From NCBI GenBank assembly GCA_028023455.1, contig JAQFVV010001084.1:1-64000 (forward strand): a stretch of 64,000 nucleotides of DNA. Reading direction: 5' to 3'. The position numbers and the translations under genes were made by a program. Within the stretch, counting starts at the first letter, position 1. Every line of letters begins with the position of its first letter. Below the pieces are notes generated by a model. The model was not told where the DNA came from. It was given only the letters and a program-made list of their open reading frames with translations, and did not search any database. This stretch comes from Epiperipatus broadwayi. Taxonomy: Eukaryota > Onychophora > Udeonychophora > Euonychophora > Peripatidae. Shown piece by piece: positions 53,421 to 64,000 of this stretch.

Positions 53421-53661
53421 CGAGATAGCTATATGGGTCTGATATCAGTTCAGCATCACCACATATTAGAAGCCTCTGCAATATATATTATTGCAAGAAA
53501 GACCTCAAAGGTACATTTATGAAAAACAAAAAGCAAGTTAAAATGTGCTAACGCTTGTAATTATGACAATAGATGGCATTCTGCCAAAAAAACACTGTCA
53601 AGTGTATGTTTGTTTACATAAACATCAGAGCAAGCATTCACTATCTCTAACTTTAGTTCCA

Positions 53662-53705
53662 CCTTCAGATCATGATTTCAAGGTATTTTCTATCGTCAGT
53701 GAAGG
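53662..53705 (-). ncRNA. Hammerhead ribozyme, array unit 3
   Basis: CCTTCA, CTGACGA, GAA, ATCATGAT, C, TGAAGG are all present. Stem II is weakened (TAGA / ACCT instead of TAGC / GCTT), so the core is whole but stem II may not form well. Confidence 0.65.
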
Positions 53706-54122
53706 ACAGAAATAAGAAACTAGATCTAAACACAAACTCTGAGCATTTATGAAACAGTTTCTATTCAGCTTGCAAGCATGAATCTTTTAGACATGTAATG
53801 TCTTCAAACTCAGCATATTAAGCCAGATAGCTATATGGGTCTGATATCAGTACAGCATCACCACATTACAAGTGTTAGCAAGTTTTAACTTGCTTTTTGT
53901 TTTTCATAAATGTACCTTTGAGGTTTTTCTTGCAATGATATATATTGCAGAGGCTTCTACTATGTGGTGATGCTGAACTGATATCTGACCCATATAGCTA
54001 TCTGCCTTGCTATGCTGAGTTTGAAGACATTACGTGTCTAAAAGATTCACGCTTGTGAGCTCAATAGAAACTGTTTCATAAATGCTCAGAGTTTGTGTTT
54101 AGAACTAGTTTCTTATTCCTGT

Positions 54123-54166
54123 CCTTCACTGACAATAGCAAATAGCTTAAAATCATGATCTGAAGG
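54123..54166 (+). ncRNA. Hammerhead ribozyme motif, inverted array unit 4 (core mutated)
   Basis: Plus-strand copy: CCTTCA, CTGACAA (G8 changed), TAGC/GCTT stem II, AAAA instead of GAAA, ATCATGAT, C, TGAAGG. The two core changes should abolish cleavage. Confidence 0.65.
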
Positions 54167-56068
54167 TGGAACTAAAGTTAGATATAGTGAATGCTTGCTC
54201 TGACGTTTATGTAAACAAACATATGCTTGATGATGTTTTTTGGTAGAACACCATCTATTGTCATAATTACAAGCGTTAGCAAGTTTTAACTTGCTTTTTG
54301 TTTTTCATATATATATATATATTCTAACCTAATTTAAATGATGGCTTCTATTATTATGAAAGAGAATTCGGAAATCCTAATCGCTTCCGTCTAGAACGGG
54401 TAGCAAACCCTATATTACCTAATATCTCTTCGTTAGGTTAGTTATAATAATTCAGCTACAACAATATGCAGTTCAGACAGAGATAGAATTAAAAAACATT
54501 ATCATTAATAAAATAAATTAAAAAAAAATAAACTAACATTCTTTCTCTATCCAAAACACATTCTCTGAGCTGTAAGTACTTGCACTGTTCGACAATGATG
54601 ATGATGATTTCATGTCATTGTTAATATTACTGACTAAAATAAAACATTCATTAATTTGCCAATATGATCTCAATATTTTATTATTATACAATCAGAAGTT
54701 TCAATCTCTTAAGCCATGCCACGCTTGTAATATTGATCATAATGAATCAATTCTTAATTTAAGAGCACTTAATAATAATGACACTAATCTCAGGGTTCTC
54801 TGTTATATTTAATAAAATGCTCGGCAGTATTGTGTTGTCACATATGACTGACATTCTGGTCGGCTATAGGAAACATTTACTTTACTTAAATTCCAGGTGT
54901 CTTCATCCACATATCAACTATTATAATATTTAACGAGATGATAACCATATTCAATAACAACGCATAATTTTGAATAATACAGCCCCTTTTAATCCAGAAT
55001 CTCAGTCAGAATGATGAAAAGACAAGGGTGCTTTTGTGTCCTTCCATTATCCATGACAACACAATAATTTCACTAAGATTTATTACTTAGACACTTCACT
55101 TAAAGGTGTACTTAACAATGTGCAACCAAAAGCGACTAGTTTGGGAATAAAGTGATTTTACACACATATAAAATAAAATGTTTTGGTCTGAAGTTTTCAA
55201 TTCCATAAATAATTCTTATTAAATTAAAATATAGTGAAATATTCTAATCTGCTTACAATTGTCTATCTGGTGTATTGAATTTAAGATTTCATAAATGATT
55301 TTGGACTCAAGAAAGTTTTGCAAGTATTATGCCAATACACTTTTATTTAGCACACAAGAAAAATGACTCAAAACAACTTGTATCAAGACTATAATTTATT
55401 ATTAAATTTTAACAAGATTATAATTTATTATTACAGTTTAACAAAACTATCCTTTAGGATTAACATAATAAACAAACATATACAATTTATTCGATCCCAT
55501 ATGGATAAAACAAAATATAACTAACATTAATTCGTCTATACTCTTAGACCTGGATTCGAACTACTTCTTCATCTTCTTTTTACCTTTATGCAAATTGAAT
55601 ATAACAAAATAAATATTATTATCGATACATCAACTCATCCATTTAGTGTATCTTATATGAATGGCTACTTAAATTTATTAACTAACGATCTGTTTTAAAA
55701 CAAAAATAATCTGATTCTAGGCAATGCGTACAAACGATTTTTATTATCATATCTTTAATTAAATGATAGTATTTATTTAGACAACTTATTATAATTTATG
55801 GGTTATTTATCAGAAGTTACACTTATTATTTTAATATTTACCTTAATAACAACTGAAGTTGTTATACACACTGTTTTTCTAAGTATAAGTTATATTGTGA
55901 GTGTTACTTAATCGTTAACCCGAATTAAACCTAGTATTTGAACCTCCATTGGCAAATAAAAATTTCTAAATCACGCAATTTTAAACTTACTCTCTCCATT
56001 GACTTACGTGTGAATTACCAGCACTATTCCGCCGCACAATCCAGACATTGATAATATATACTAGCACG

Positions 56069-56077
56069 CTATTTATA
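56069..56077 (-). promoter_or_regulatory. Candidate TATA box
   Basis: TATAAATAG on the minus strand in a locally GC-richer stretch, with a start-site-like region some 30 bases downstream and a GTAAG donor-like site (ACGTAAGTC) near 56005. It may serve repeat C or the minus-strand gene far downstream. It rests on sequence pattern only. Confidence 0.25.
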
Positions 56078-57131
56078 CTAAATGGATCGTGAGGAATTAA
56101 CCTTCAATATACCCGTTATCTTGCCATAACTTTCTATCAAAACACAATATTCAACACCTTCCATGGTTGGAATTATCTCTATTTTCTCATGAGGAATATG
56201 GAATAACACTGAAGGTCTGTAGAGTTAACTACTATATTAAAATAGTTTGGTGGGTCCTTGCCTCTTACTTGGGCCTAATGGGAACACACACCAAATATAA
56301 TCCTCTCCTGGGATTTTAACGAATGAAATACACTAAATACGATATAAATTACTGATCGTCCTAACTCTGAGAAGCGATCACTTGGGTTATAAACATACCC
56401 GAATTCTAGATTTATCTATTCCCCTCATGGAAAATAAAGCTTTTGGGGAGATCATTTTCCATCCCACAAAATAAAGACATTACAATTATTGCTTATGCGA
56501 ATCTTAAGCATATACCAATGCTATATCGGGGCAAGACAAGAAAATACACTAATTACACTAAATTTATGTTCCGGGGTATACTTAGATCAACGTCTGAAAT
56601 CAATGGATATCACAGAATTAACCATAATAATTTTTACCTTTGCCAAAGAAACATTCAACAAGTAATTGGTAGTATAGTATCTTTAACTAAATTAAGTGAA
56701 TGCGTTAATAAAGAATAATTAGGAATAAGTTCCGCAATTAACATAGTATAAATTTGTTTCAAACTTTAAATAAGTAATATCCTGTATAGCAATTCTCTTT
56801 AGTTACTTCTGATAATTTTAACTAAATATTTTACCTATTAAGTATCTGAATTTTTCTTCTTTTATGCATCTAACATATAAATCTATACCCATAATGCATA
56901 TCATAAGTAAACACATTTTATAAAAAAAAAATTTTTTTTTTTTTTTTTTTATGTCGAATATAAATTTAACCTAGAATAATTATATGAAAACATACCTTTA
57001 TGATTACAAGGTCATTTAAATATTACTTGACTATACAGCCTTTCACCTGTTGATATAAAAAAAAAATACACATAATTTTACAAATTAGTAAAAAAAAATA
57101 ATTACTTAACAAGTGCTTATTGTCTCACTAG

Positions 57132-57209
57132 AAAAATGTTTTCCGTTGGGCAATTTATCCAGATGAAGAACTTGATCCATTCGTAGTTCATGAAGCAAAT
57201 TTAAAATAA
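57132..57209 (+). CDS. Short open stretch, possible exon or transposon fragment
   Basis: Twenty-five codons after an acceptor-like CTCACTAG, ending at TAA. The text (VFRWAIYPDEELDPFVVHEA) is rich in Trp, Pro, Asp and Glu, unusual for this DNA. It is too short to identify and could be chance. Confidence 0.2.
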   Translation, partial: KNVFRWAIYPDEELDPFVVHEANLK

Positions 57210-58835
57210 GAAACACATTTTATTATTTCATTTATATAAAAGTTGCCTCCATTCTGGTGCAATTAATAAATTAGGCAAAGAAAACATAGCAGCATTGGAT
57301 GTTAATTCTTCTTTGAATTAACTGCTATAATTTTGGGGATCCAAGAAAACAATACATATTTTAACATGACGAATATTTGACGATAAACGATCACATATAC
57401 AATTCTTTTCTTTTACTATTGGCGATACGTATCATTTTTAGCTAGCTGGCTTATGAATAAAATAATGTGCGAATTTTCCAAAATACTATTATTATAAGGA
57501 CTGCAGCTGACTTACGTAGATATGAAGTTTTAACGACTCCAATTGATGTATAATATAACATATTATATTATGGTTATAATTAAATCACTAATGTATTTTT
57601 TTAGTTTTTTATTCCTACTCTAGGAATTGTAATTTTTCTTTAACAAGGAATTCTCCGTACTATGCACACATACAAATTCTCCGATATTTGCCTTGAGAAA
57701 ATTTTATATTTTCTTTTTTTTAAAAATATACAGGTGCATAAGTAAATATCATTGATCATTAATATTATTTTTAGATAATTTTCAGTGAATAAAACATATT
57801 TTAACGTGGGGAACTTACATTATTTTCAAACGCAGACAATTTCCTTTAGAAAGAGCGTGAAATGTTTCTCGTTAACTTTCTTTAGCTTTTATAATATTTC
57901 TTTTAATCATAATTTTTCTTTTATACCATGAAAAGATTATTAAATAAGGTAAAGTTAACAAATAATTGATTATTTCCTGGAAATTACTTATATTGCTTAA
58001 TTTAAATATAATGACGCTTTCCGTGATTACTGTAGTTAATACTGTCATTTTGAAATTTAGCATACGATAGTATATTTTTGCGTATAAAAAGCTTTAAATA
58101 GGTAGATGGCAACAGAAAACAGAATATCTTATCAAAAAGGATTAGCCACACATGATATTATGAAAAATTTACTGGACTTATATTTATTTCTGCAATAAAA
58201 AATATAAAAAATTTGTTACCGAATTTCAGTACTGCTTCCTCCTTGTAAAACTAATGTCAGACTAAACTTTCTTCAAAATTTGGCGGTCTTCTTTTAGCGA
58301 CCTCTTACAGAAAAATAATCATTTAATTATACCATAAATAAAAGAAAAGGAAAAAAAAAAACTTATTACAGTTATATATTTCCGTATGATTTAAATGGAT
58401 TACAGAGTAATTTGACAAATAATGAAAAATAATAAATATACTTAATTAATAATTAGTGATGTATATTTCTTTTAAATATGATTTTCTACAAAAATAAATT
58501 ATCAGAAGTTATTGTGCTTTATGATAAGATACTCATCCACTCTTCCCCTCCACCCATCCAAAATCAATTACTGTTTATGATATGTGCTTTTATACTATAT
58601 TAAATTGCTCTTATTGTTAATATTTTAATTAAATTATTCATGCTCTTCTTCAAAATGACATTGGATTACCAAATTTTTTTTTTTAGTTATTTGCTTAAAA
58701 CACGTTAAAGAGAGTAAATAGCATATTTTATTAATCACTTATTATTATTATTATTTTACTTTTTTATTTCCTAGAAAAGGATAGCATTGTTTTCCTATGG
58801 AAATAATGCTAAATAAACCAAGTGTCAATAACACT

Positions 58836-58873
58836 AGGTTACAATATATATATATATATATATATTGTAACCT
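58836..58873. repeat. Palindrome AGGTTACAA-(TA)n-TTGTAACCT
   Basis: A perfect inverted repeat around a TA tract, at the right end of repeat C. It joins the two forms of the terminus seen elsewhere. Confidence 0.9.
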
Positions 58874-58878
58874 ATATA

Positions 58879-58910
58879 TGCTGATATATATATATATATA
58901 TATATCAGCA
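58879..58910. repeat. Palindrome TGCTGA-(TA)n-TCAGCA
   Basis: A second perfect TA-cored palindrome only five bases after the first. Both could extrude as cruciforms. Confidence 0.9.
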
Positions 58911-61900
58911 CAACTTTCTTTCTGATTTTAGATATCAATATTTAATATAAGATAGTTGTCTATATTTATTGGAAATATATATTCCATGAATATTTTGTGA
59001 TATGACATTTTGTTTAGAATGCAACTTCTAAATTATCAGTCATTGTTAAGCCAGTATACATTAATTTCTTTAGTAGAATAGATAAACTTTTAAAAGACAT
59101 GAAGTAAATTTTCTTTATACAGAACTTCTTAAATCTACACATCATTGCTCCTGTTATGAGATACATTTTAGTTTTCTTCCATGTCAGGTAAATACATATA
59201 AAAAGTGAATATGCATTAAAAGAAAAAAAAACAATATCCCTTTGTTTTTCTTGACAACTATTCACAAACTCTTTCTATACCCTCTTTTTGATAATATACC
59301 TGGTTGTTATGGCTATACACAGCTTTCTCATGTTTTTATTTACAAACTTTCATTAAGCAATTTATTGTTTAGGTTTGATTTTATTTGAAACATTAATTAC
59401 TTTTACACATATGAGATTTATATAAAATTGGCATTTCTTGTTTATTCATAGTATTTCTATTGAGATGTGTATGTATTTATGATTATGTATGAAGATAATT
59501 GTTATTACATTTTGAATAATGTAATGAGCTATTTTAACATATACAAAAAATGTGAACCATATTGGAGACCGTTATTACCTTTGTTATAAGAGAATTGTTT
59601 CAGTCAGAGGTTCGAATGACATATTAAGTAAATATTTTTTAACCCAATGATTAATTGGGATGAAATATTTCATCTTTTGACCAATTGGCCCGAGTAAATT
59701 TTTTTGTAAGTATTATATGTAAATATGAGTGAAAAACAGTATATTTTATTATAATAAAAAATTTGCCTGAAAAAAGAACAAAATTCAAAATTTCCACTCT
59801 TACAATAGACATAAGCCTTGCCCTGACATGTTCAGCCATTGTCTGTTGACAAGGCTGTAAAACATTCAATGTTTTATGACTGTGAAGTTTCCAATGATGC
59901 AAAATGTGTTTATTTGCGAATTTATTAAGTTTTAGATATATTTTACAAATAATTTACACTATATTTATTAGATATCAAAAAATATAAATTATTTAATAAC
60001 TTATTTTGACTTGAAATACTTGATTTTCAAAAATATAATATTATATTAGCAGCTAACATAAATATGACCTGAAGCAAATTAGAAGACAAGTTATGATATA
60101 AACAACCTACTTTATTTATGAGTAAAGAAAATATCATAATTTTGCAATAAATATTAAAAAAATGTAAACATTTAAAGCATAATTCATTAGATATAAGAGA
60201 AATAAATAATTACACATTTCAAATGTTTAAAAATAATAAAAATTAAGAAATATTTCATTGATTTTATAAGCTGAAAATAATCTTTCTAGAAATATGACAT
60301 GTAATGTCTTTGTTTTGATTACAGTCTCATTTTTTTAATATTTACAGAAACAAAATGTAAACATTTAAAGTTTATTTCAGTAATAAACAAAAATATCTAT
60401 CAAATAAAATCAAATTTGTTATTTTATGATAAGTAATGAACATTTTATAATATATTCTACATTGATGTGTGAGACAAAGAAAATGTCAGAAAATGCTGAA
60501 AAGTAAGGGGTGTTAAGCTACATATCAGAAAGATTAATAATCTATGCTTTGATTACAAAAAGGGTGATATACACCTCGATGGTACAAATCTTTTACTAAA
60601 GAAGTTTTTTTTGTAACTTATCTACATAAAATCCTTGAAAATTCTACACAAAGGATATATACTTTTACTAATTTTTACACTGAATGAACTATCTCATGAC
60701 AAAGAAAAAATATTTTTGCACAAATTACCCATGAGCATTAAAGCAAATTGATCAACAGTTAATTGACCTTGATTGTGAATTACATATTTATGAATGCTTA
60801 AATTCAATTCCTGACATTAAAGCAAAAAAAGTAATTGGAAACTGAATCATCTGTTAATGTATTGATGGACATCACAAAGCCATTGTGAGTCAAATAGTGC
60901 ACTTTATGGCTGTTAACCAGGGTACCTCAGTTTGATAGCTTTAGGGAATGTGGAAAAATTTTACTAAACATTCTTTTATAAAGGCAAAATTCATCAATAA
61001 TTATTATTTTCACTGACATTTCACTCCACCATCTCCTTTATAGTGAGCTCAGAATATCCTTTGACTGGTGCTTCATTCTTAACGTACATAAATATTATGT
61101 TCACAAGCCAGTTTCTACAGTTTAACTGACTCCTCTAAGAAAAAGCTGAACCGTACCATTGCTCTAATTCAAAATAAATAAACATGCGATACTTCATTTT
61201 CCATATCTACCTATGAAATATTCATCCATTATCATTGATTAACATCTCTTCACTGGCTAGTAAAAATGGTACTTCTACTCCATAAAAATTGTGAGATTAG
61301 CATGAAATTATAACCATATCATTTATCCCATTACTTGTATTGATAACTTATAAATACTAAACTTTATTGCTACTTATAATACTAAATATTGTGTCACAAC
61401 ATATGCCCTGACCTAATTAAACTTTGACCAGAGGTCTTATTTACTTTTTCTGGATCCTCTGACTTCATTAGTGTGTGATGTGTTTTTGTCATGTCTTACA
61501 AAACTAGGTATATCATTGATCAACACTGCATGGTTACCCATCATTTACTTTACATACAGATGTTGTGAAGATATTATGAGATGGGGTAAATTATAATAAC
61601 CAACTATAATCATTCCATAATTTAAACCTATAATACTTGGCTCCTGTTGTAGTGCAAATATTTAAGGAATTGCAGCCAACTTTTAAAGTTAAATCATCAT
61701 AAGCTAGCAACATGGAAGATTTTGTATATGCTTGTCAGTATCTGGTGAAATACTCTTCAACAATAACATTTTTTTCTTTGAATAATGATCCCAAGTTGCA
61801 TTTTAAAATAAATTAGCATTTTGACTAGGTATGGATTGGAATATTTCATTTAGCATATGTTTTTGGCATTATGTTTTTCTTTGTTTTGTTAGGATATTTA

Positions 61901-63444
61901 TAAAATAAATTGTTATTATTATTATAAGAATGTAAATTCTTATCAATGTATTCATTCTTCTTTTGCATATAAATGTATAAGATGAACTTTGGAACTTTAA
62001 ATATTTACATAGTTTTCATAAGTATATGTCTTTTTTATAGTAGTATTTATTATAAGATAACCCACATAAGTGTTGACCGGAGTATGTCTTCACATTTCAT
62101 TTATAGTCATACTTGTCATAGAATACTTATAATTCCTAAAACAATTTCTCTTCTGTTGCATTAAATTATTCATAGTTTCTGTTGCAAATAAATGCTTAGG
62201 GCACTTAATTGCTTTAATATTAGTGATTCTCTGATGATCTATGAAAACTTTTAGATCAGTTATCTCTTCTTTATCATTTTATATTTTAACTCTTTCACTG
62301 CTGTGTTATGTGCATTATTTTGGTTTTTATATAAATCTTCTTCCACTTCCAGAACTTTGATTTTATAACTACATTCAAGACATTGAGGGCTACAGTCTGT
62401 ATCATAAGGCTTGTTTATCCTTTTAATAAATTCAACATTTTTGGAAATAATAATATGAAATATTTTCATGTATATTTTTACAAAATTATGTGTTGCCACT
62501 TAGTTTTATGATCACAACAGGGGTATTTAAAAGATTTTCCAAGAGTATCCCCAGGTTGAGCTCAATAAAAGGACCATTCCCCTACTGTCACCTCATCTAT
62601 ATCTATTTGCAATGGATACTTTCATTTTACATTTATGGATATTATTATACCAATATTTAGTAGTTGTTGAGATTTTGAAATGTGTGTGATAGCCCTTTTA
62701 AAACAGGGTGTATCAGAAAATTGTATTGTTACCTGGTAAACATTCATCAGTACATATAATGCTCTTATTTTCAAAATGGTTCAAACCTTTTGGCATCCTC
62801 ACAATGCAATTATAATACAATATCTTTAATATTAATTGGTATATTCATTTCAAAGCTACACTCAAATTTCTTTAAGTTCAAATATAATTTGATTTCCATT
62901 CTTCTGTTTAATTATTTTAACCATTTAAACTGAGAAACCCATTTATTTTCTATTCCTTAATTTAGTCTCAAGATCATGCTTGAATTCCTTGAATCATGCA
63001 TCAAACACATCACATCTCACATTGACTGTAGCCTTCAATTCTCTAAAATCTTCCCTTAATTTTGTTTTCTGTTCATGGTGCCTTTTATTGTTCAAAATTT
63101 TTTATTATTACCTTCAAACCTTTTAACAAAATCTATCAACCTTTTATTCATTTTCAGGAGCTTGCTAAAAATCATAGTCATAATGTCTGTTTTATAGTCC
63201 CAGAATTTATTTCTGTGTGGGAATTTTTATAATAATAACTGTAGTTATATAAGGCTAAATTAACAATCCATTTTAAACAATATGAATCTATTTAAACAAA
63301 TAAATAATGTGTTATTATTATTAACATTCATCTCCAAACAAACTATATCAATATGGCTTACAAAATATATATTTACCAAAATATTGAAAACAAAGTGTAA
63401 TACTCTTATTGTTATCACTATAGTTGTTCTCTTTATAGATTGAT
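58911..63444. other. AT-rich DNA, no gene seen
   Basis: No frame with recognisable protein. Around 59800-59900 a GC-richer patch holds a short hairpin (AAAACAT/ATGTTTT), and GGTTCGAAT at about 59610 resembles a tRNA B box without a partner A box. GC-richer patches at 60880-61140 and 61430-61560 give no convincing exon. Confidence 0.45.
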
Positions 63445-63641
63445 ATGATACTTTATATTTCTTTACCAAATTTCCTCACTTATAGCAATACTTTACAAGA
63501 CAATGATCTGATACTAAGTAATTTATGCTTGTGAATACTATTTACAAATATATATTTCATCTGATGATATAATTAATCCCTAATTCAGCACAATATAAAA
63601 TTAATAATAAAAAATATTTGCAATTTGTAAATGAACTATGG

Positions 63642-63680
<39 letters not shown>

Positions 63681-64000
63681 GGTATGTATGCAACTACACT
63701 TTAATAAAAGATATCAACAAATGTTTTACTTTGTTACAATTCAATCAATCTAATGAATCAAAAATCTAAATAAGTTATTCATACCTGCATAAACTGATGA
63801 GGTTGTAATTTGGAATAATGATAATTATTTTCTTAATTATATTTTGTTGATACCATTAATCCTGAAATAAAAGAAATAACATAAATAATTGCAATAAACA
63901 TAAATTTCTGAATATTATTTAATAATCCATGATAGGCATTAATTACATGTTAAGAATATTTTATTAGATGTTCCCCACCAAATGAAATATGCTATTTTAG
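63445..64000. repeat. Repeat H, copy 2 (cut by window end)
   Basis: It matches 47057-47740 in the same orientation. Its right end lies outside the window. A CA/TA microsatellite (63643-63680) lies in it where copy 1 has only short TA text. Confidence 0.75.

Larger units (their letters stand above)
52654..54308 (-). repeat. Tandem array of ~405 bp hammerhead-bearing units (retrozyme or satellite-like)
   Basis: Units start TGACAATAGATGG at 52655, 53059 and 53564 (direct). An inverted unit follows at about 53867-54263, and the start of another at 54264-54307. Unit 2 is longer because of a 103-base internal duplication, and unit 3 is cut short at the switch to inverted. Each of the four main units holds a hammerhead motif about 100 bases from the TGACAATAG end. 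Unit length, tandem order and type I ribozyme match the layout of animal retrozymes and ribozyme satellites, which give rise to small circular RNAs. No protein is encoded. TA tracts border the array on both sides. Confidence 0.8.
54322..58844. repeat. Repeat C: ~4.5 kb element with TTCTAACCT / AGGTTACAA ends
   Basis: It starts TTCTAACCT directly after a TA tract and ends AGGTTACAA before one. The two ends are inverted copies with one mismatch. The left end is the same nine bases as in repeats A and B, but the inside does not align with them. It is GC-richer than its neighbours in places (about 54390-54440, 55990-56100, 56270-56600). I do not recognise any coding domain. It could be one transposon or simply DNA between two separate termini. 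Confidence 0.45.

Noticed and set aside
59600-59620. GGTTCGAAT as the B box of a tRNA or SINE.
   Set aside because: No A box, cloverleaf or repeat copies are visible around it.
62225-62260. CTGATGA near GAAA as a hammerhead.
   Set aside because: Only five bases lie between the core parts, too few for stem II.

Overview
The window is strongly AT-rich (by eye about three quarters A+T) eukaryotic DNA. It has long (TA)n microsatellites, no compact genes or operons, no rRNA or tRNA genes and no CRISPR array. It reads as repeat-rich intergenic or intronic DNA of an animal. The Ty3/gypsy polyprotein fragments, the gag of a second LTR element and a Penelope-like element with a GIY-YIG domain look most like those of invertebrates. 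An arthropod, perhaps a hemipteran, is my best guess, but this is inference.

Layout. 1-1431: featureless AT-rich DNA. 1485-6116 and 36008-40853: two diverged copies (A and B) of a 4.6-4.8 kb repeat without long ORFs, both bordered by (TA)n. 6132-10820: an LTR retrotransposon with 1.55 kb LTRs whose internal part holds only a gag-like ORF (the TR-GAG, non-autonomous layout). 14380-14526: a short open stretch that may be an exon. 14851-14918: a type I hammerhead ribozyme. 16162-27302: a broken Ty3/gypsy element on the minus strand, lying between two 2.7 kb direct repeats that may be its LTRs. 27382-27534: a fold-back repeat. 29764-30216: a large palindrome with a hammerhead motif in each arm, next to a Penelope-like remnant (30280-31700, minus strand) that keeps recognisable reverse transcriptase and GIY-YIG parts. 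42984-43336 and 45206-45365: further copies of the same hammerhead-bearing repeat. 47057-47740 and 63445-64000: two copies of another unclassified repeat. 49725-49910 and 51719-51817: two probable minus-strand exons of one unrecognised host gene. 52654-54308: a tandem array of about 405 bp units (three direct, about one and a bit inverted), each full unit carrying a third hammerhead family; this resembles an animal retrozyme or ribozyme satellite. 54322-58844: a 4.5 kb repeat (C) with short inverted ends.

The most interesting result is the meeting of three sequence-distinct type I hammerhead families in one 64 kb window. One is tied by position to a Penelope-like retroelement, one is in a ~405 bp tandem repeat, and one stands alone. 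The first two also show a tail-to-tail inverted arrangement. Several repeats abut (TA)n tracts through a recurring TTSTRACCT-like terminus, which suggests TA tracts are preferred landing or exchange sites. The autonomous machinery visible here (gypsy pol, Penelope RT) is broken, so the non-autonomous elements would need partners elsewhere in the genome.
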